DNA of 9,627 nucleotides from Caulobacteraceae bacterium (lineage in GTDB: Bacteria > Pseudomonadota > Alphaproteobacteria > Caulobacterales > Caulobacteraceae), in assembly GCA_004144935.1 (NCBI GenBank), contig SDZP01000255.1:1-9627 (forward strand), given 5' to 3'. Positions 6,790 through 9,627 of the stretch are shown piece by piece (the stretch's first letter is position 1; each line of letters opens with the position of its first letter). The position numbers and the translations under genes were made by a program. Under the pieces are notes generated by a model. The model was given only the letters and a program-made list of their open reading frames with translations, was not told where the DNA came from and ran no database searches.

Positions 6790-7938
6790 CTAACCGCCCC
6801 GCTTCATCGTCTCGCGGGCGATGACCAGCTGCTGCACCTGGCTGGTCCCCTCGTAGATCCGGAAGATCCGCACGTCGCGGTACAGCCGCTCGATGCCGTA
6901 GTCGGCGACATAGCCGGCCCCGCCGAAGATCTGCACCGCCCGGTCGGCCACCCGGCCGACCATCTCCGACGCATAGTATTTCGCCGCCGCCGCCTCGAGC
7001 ACGATGTTGGCGCCGCCGTCGCGCTTGCGGGCGCTCTCCAGCACCAGCGCCCGGGCCGCCATGCACTCGGTCTTGCTGTCGGCCAGCATCGCCTGGATCA
7101 TCTGGAAGCCGCTCAGCGCCTGGCCGAACTGCTTGCGCTCGCCGGCATAGGCCACGCAGTCGGCGATCAGCCGCTCGGCGACGCCGACGCACAGCGCCCC
7201 GATATGAAGCCGGCCCTTGTCGAGCACCTGCATGGCCACCTTGAAGCCCTCGCCCTCGGCGCCGAGGCGGTTCTCGACCGGCACCCGGACGTTGTCGAAG
7301 GTGATGTCGTGGATCTGCGCCCCGTGCTGGCCCATCTTCTTCTCGGGCGGACCGACAGTGATGCCCGGCAGGTCGCTCGGCACCAGGAAGGCGCTGACCC
7401 CGCCGCCGCCCTTCACGTCCGGATTGCTGCGGGCCATGACCGTGAACAGCCCCGCCTTGGCGGCGTTGGTGATGTAGCGCTTCGAGCCGTTCAACACATA
7501 GGCGTCGCCGTCGAGGATGGCCCGGGTCTGCACCGCGGCGCTGTCACTGCCCGCTTCCGGCTCGGTCAGGGCAAAGCTGGTCACCGTCGTGCCGGCGGCG
7601 ATGCCGGGCAGCCACCTGGCCTTCTGGTCGTCGTTGCCGAACATCACCAGCCCCTGGCTGCCGATACCGACATTGGTGCCGAACTCCGAGCGGAAGGCAG
7701 GGCTGGTGCGGCCCATCTCGAAGATCACCAGGCACTCGTCCTCCATCGAAAGATCGAGACCGCCGTACTCCTCCGGGATCGACAGGCCGAACAGACCCAG
7801 GTCCCGCATCTCGCCGATGATCGAGGCCGGCACCTCGTTGGCCTCGGCCACCGAAGCCTCCAGCGGCCGCAGCCGCTCGGACACGAAACGGCGGACGGTA
7901 TCGACCAGCTGGTCGCGGGTTTCGGCATCGAGCGCCAT
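6790..7938 (-). CDS. Acyl-CoA dehydrogenase family protein
   Basis: FAD enzyme of 382 residues that introduces an alpha-beta double bond into an acyl-CoA thioester and passes electrons to ETF; cytosolic, in fatty-acid, branched-chain or related acyl-CoA breakdown. Family signature 1 is at 122-136 (FALTEPEAGSDS core) and signature 2 at 336-355 (QIFGGAGYVADYG core). Glu363 in RIYEGTSQ is the expected catalytic base, in the position used by short- and medium-chain enzymes. The length is normal for a soluble ACAD. The open frame continues far upstream through the neighbouring gene, but homology begins at the ATG at 7938, with GGGAG 6 nt upstream. It lies 65 bp behind the lyase on the same strand. 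Chain-length specificity cannot be assigned. Confidence 0.95.
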   Translation of the reverse strand: MALDAETRDQLVDTVRRFVSERLRPLEASVAEANEVPASIIGEMRDLGLFGLSIPEEYGGLDLSMEDECLVIFEMGRTSPAFRSEFGTNVGIGSQGLVMFGNDDQKARWLPGIAAGTTVTSFALTEPEAGSDSAAVQTRAILDGDAYVLNGSKRYITNAAKAGLFTVMARSNPDVKGGGGVSAFLVPSDLPGITVGPPEKKMGQHGAQIHDITFDNVRVPVENRLGAEGEGFKVAMQVLDKGRLHIGALCVGVAERLIADCVAYAGERKQFGQALSGFQMIQAMLADSKTECMAARALVLESARKRDGGANIVLEAAAAKYYASEMVGRVADRAVQIFGGAGYVADYGIERLYRDVRIFRIYEGTSQVQQLVIARETMKRGG

Positions 7939-7940
7939 GG

Positions 7941-7969
7941 CGGACTCCCAAACGGTTGTTGGAAGTCCG
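7941..7969 (-). promoter_or_regulatory. Hairpin enclosing the acyl-CoA dehydrogenase ribosome binding site
   Basis: In the minus-strand transcript CGGACUUCCAA (7969-7959) pairs with UUGGGAGUCCG (7951-7941), 11 bp with one G-U pair, around a 7-nt loop. The Shine-Dalgarno GGGAG (7949-7945) is entirely inside the 3' arm, and the stem ends 2 nt before the ATG. No T-run follows in either direction, so it does not read as a terminator. Family precedents for such occluding stems are translational coupling, RNA thermometers and ligand- or protein-controlled initiation. Which one applies, if any, is inference. Confidence 0.6.
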
Positions 7970-8003
7970 TTACGGCGCCCGGCGCGGTTGGGGAAGAGTG
8001 ACC

Positions 8004-9362
8004 CTAGGTTCCCTTCGCCTTCGCCCCCGCATCGAGCACGTCCGGCCGCTTGGGCGTCATGTCGAACAGGTTCCAGTCGTCCGGGTTGAACGGCCGCGTC
8101 GTCGGCTTGGGATCGGGATAGCCGTGCAGGTCGGTCTCGCTGTCGATGATCCGGCCCCGGCCTTCGGCGGTGTCGCTGATCAGCTGCACGTCGTTGGCGT
8201 CCCGGTCCCAGGGCCGGGCCCCGACCCCGATCAGCACCGCCTGCTGCACGGCGCTGGCCGGCATGGCCTTCAGGCCCGCCGGCCACAGCATCGGCCGGGC
8301 CTTCTGGACGATCTTCGCCGGCGCCGTCGTATAGCGCCCGAACATCGGCAGCGGCCGGCCATAGCGGTCCACGGCGATGTTGTCCTTGCCGTAGAACTCC
8401 AGGTCGCCGTAGCCCCCAATCTCCAGGAAAGCGATGTGCTCGGCGGTGTCCATGCCGCCGCGCAGCACATTGCCCACCGCCACCAGCTGGCCGACCTGCC
8501 AGGGATGGTCGCCCCATTCCTCGGCCATCAGGTTGTAGTGGATGGCCCGCTGGCCCGGATTGTAGATCAGGTTGTTGACCACCACCCCGCGCACCCCGCC
8601 CTTGAACATCGGATTGCGCTCGAAATTGTGGGCGTAGAGGTTCCCGACGATCAGGATGCCGGTGATGTTGTCGTGGATCAGGCTGCCCTTCGAATGCTCG
8701 ATCTTGGCGTGGGTCGAGTACCGCAGGCTCTCGGCGATGATGTTGTTCGAGAAGGTGATGTCGCGTGACGTCCCCGCCCGCCAGTCGTCCGGCGTCTCGC
8801 CGACGAACCTCGGCCCCGAGGCCGACAGGTTCTCGTCGGTGCCCCAGGTCAGGCTGCAGTGGTCGACGATGATGTTGTAGCTGATCCCCTGGGTGGAGAT
8901 GCTGTCGAAGTCCTTGCCGCTCTTCTTGGACGCCCCGGCCTCCCCCGGCCGCACGCGGATGTGCCGCACGATGACGTCGTGGGTGGCCAGATCGATGCCG
9001 CCCTTGATCAAGGTCACCCCCGGCGAGGGCGCGGTCTGGCCGGCGATGGTCAGGAAGGGCTCGCGAATCGTCAGCGTCCTGCCGCCCAGGTCGATCACCC
9101 CGCCGACCTCGAAGACGACGATGCGCGGCCCCTTGGCCTCGACCGCCGCCCGGAACGAGCCCGGCCCGTCGGTCGCCAGGCTGGTGACCCGGATCACTGC
9201 CCCGCCGCGCCCGCCCGGCGTCTTCGCGGCCCAGCCTTGAGCCCCCGGAAAGGCCAGCGGCGCGGCCGCCGGCCCGGCCGTCTGCGCCGTCACCACGCCG
9301 AACGGCCCAAAACAGGCCGCCAAGCTTAGGACAGCGACCACAAGCCCTTGTTTCAATGCCAT
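8004..9362 (-). CDS. Pectate lyase-like (PL1-type) right-handed beta-helix protein, secreted
   Basis: A 452-residue exported protein resembling polysaccharide lyase family 1, which cleaves polygalacturonate by beta-elimination. After the signal sequence come AFPGAQGW (37-44), GGRGGAVIRVT (50-60), TIAGQTAPSPGVTL (105-118), VRHIRVRPGE (132-141) and DHCSLTWGTDEN (167-178), all typical of this branch. The Asp residues near 153, 167 and 176 are candidate calcium ligands. FERNP (247-251) supplies Arg249, the probable catalytic base by analogy with the R-x-P motif of PL1. The N-terminus could be cleaved by signal peptidase I after VTA (26). It also contains a perfect lipobox, LAAC, with Cys17, so a lipoprotein is possible. 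Start at 9362 has GGGGAG 5 nt upstream; an in-frame GTG at 9368 is the alternative. It acts outside the cytoplasm; exact substrate is unproven. Confidence 0.85.
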   Translation of the reverse strand: MALKQGLVVAVLSLAACFGPFGVVTAQTAGPAAAPLAFPGAQGWAAKTPGGRGGAVIRVTSLATDGPGSFRAAVEAKGPRIVVFEVGGVIDLGGRTLTIREPFLTIAGQTAPSPGVTLIKGGIDLATHDVIVRHIRVRPGEAGASKKSGKDFDSISTQGISYNIIVDHCSLTWGTDENLSASGPRFVGETPDDWRAGTSRDITFSNNIIAESLRYSTHAKIEHSKGSLIHDNITGILIVGNLYAHNFERNPMFKGGVRGVVVNNLIYNPGQRAIHYNLMAEEWGDHPWQVGQLVAVGNVLRGGMDTAEHIAFLEIGGYGDLEFYGKDNIAVDRYGRPLPMFGRYTTAPAKIVQKARPMLWPAGLKAMPASAVQQAVLIGVGARPWDRDANDVQLISDTAEGRGRIIDSETDLHGYPDPKPTTRPFNPDDWNLFDMTPKRPDVLDAGAKAKGT

Positions 9363-9504
9363 TTTCACTCCCCGTGGCGTCACCGCGGCGGCCTTTTCGC
9401 CGCCTGCGGATTGAAAATGACACCGGTTTCCTCTAGAGACAATCCCGACCCCGACAATGGGGCGCCGGCAACGGCGAAGAAAGCTTCGGGGGAGGATCAA
9501 CGGC
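9363..9504. other. Divergent intergenic region with a short hairpin
   Basis: Separates the lyase from the hydratase-like gene. GGCGGC (9387-9392) pairs with GCCGCC (9399-9404) around CTTTTC. An outer inverted repeat, CATTTTCA (9360-9367) and TGAAAATG (9412-9419), encloses it, one half overlapping the lyase start codon. It could be an operator or a leader structure; no clear -35/-10 was found. GGGGGAGG (9488-9495) is the ribosome binding site of the gene to the right. Confidence 0.35.
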
Positions 9505-9627
9505 TTGAAGGGTTCGGCGGCCAGCAGCGCGACCGGCGACGTCAGCGCCGACATCGCTCGGGAATTCACCACCGCCCGGCGTGACGCCAGGGCCCTGCCA
9601 GGCTTTCCCGGTGAAATTCCCCCGGCC
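9505..9627 (+). CDS. 2-keto-4-pentenoate hydratase-like protein, N-terminal 41 codons only
   Basis: An open frame without stop runs from here to the window edge. Its third positions are about three quarters G or C. Residues 16-41 (DIAREFTTARRDARALPG, then FPGEIPPA) match the usual N-terminus of the 2-keto-4-pentenoate hydratase / fumarylacetoacetate-hydrolase-related family, whose members hydrate dienoates in meta-cleavage of aromatic compounds or act as related decarboxylases. The catalytic part lies outside the window. The start is taken as TTG at 9505, 9 nt after GGGGGAGG. An in-frame ATG at 9457 would add an Arg-rich extension and lacks a good ribosome binding site. The family call rests on one short segment recognised from memory. 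The gene diverges from the lyase. Confidence 0.55.
   Translation, partial: MKGSAASSATGDVSADIAREFTTARRDARALPGFPGEIPPA

Noticed and set aside
7974..7986. G+C-rich palindrome between the lyase and the acyl-CoA dehydrogenase as a terminator
   Set aside because: Short stem with a minimal loop and no T-run on either strand.
7939..9423. Long N-terminal extension of the acyl-CoA dehydrogenase open frame (877 codons in all)
   Set aside because: Homology starts at the ATG at 7938, and the extension is an out-of-frame reading of the lyase gene.
9418..9584. Small plus-strand open frame starting ATGACACCGG
   Set aside because: Its second half is Arg/Gln-rich and overlaps the hydratase-like frame, which fits a known family; no ribosome binding site precedes it.

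Overview
The window is about two thirds or more G+C, with strong G/C preference at third codon positions and G+C-rich intergenic repeats. Together with a GTP-type PEP carboxykinase, a membrane-anchored penicillin-acylase-type hydrolase and a secreted PL1-like pectate lyase, this suggests a free-living alphaproteobacterium, most likely of the Caulobacter/Phenylobacterium kind. The placement is inferred from style and gene content, not from a marker gene. It looks like ordinary chromosome: there is no transposase, integrase, CRISPR array, tRNA or rRNA.

Layout. Bases 1-257 are gene-free. They hold a perfect 87-bp inverted repeat that runs to the window edge, a second diverged copy of its repeat unit, and an intrinsic terminator for the first gene. 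pckG (258-2114, minus) diverges from an S45 penicillin-acylase-family gene (2344-4458, plus). Next come an FAD-dependent monooxygenase gene broken by a frameshift and probable internal deletion (4550-5694), and an NTF2/SnoaL-like gene overlapping its stop codon (5694-6044). A 222-residue protein of unknown function with visibly lower G+C follows (6117-6785). An acyl-CoA dehydrogenase gene (6790-7938, minus) ends only 4 bp from it, tail to tail. Upstream of that on the same strand is a PL1-like pectate lyase gene (8004-9362, minus). The first 41 codons of a 2-keto-4-pentenoate-hydratase-like gene (9505-9627, plus) leave the window at the right edge.

How the genes fit together. pckG is central carbon metabolism (gluconeogenesis). 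The lyase and acylase are exported hydrolytic or scavenging enzymes. The monooxygenase/NTF2 pair, the acyl-CoA dehydrogenase and the hydratase-like gene are typical catabolic genes, but nothing shows that they form one pathway. The lyase and acyl-CoA dehydrogenase genes could share a transcript, in which case the dehydrogenase's ribosome binding site would lie inside an 11-bp hairpin.

I found no convincing new multi-gene system. The points most worth checking are the palindrome at the left edge (assembly fold-back or real), the broken monooxygenase, the hairpin over the acyl-CoA dehydrogenase start, and the low-G+C orphan gene.
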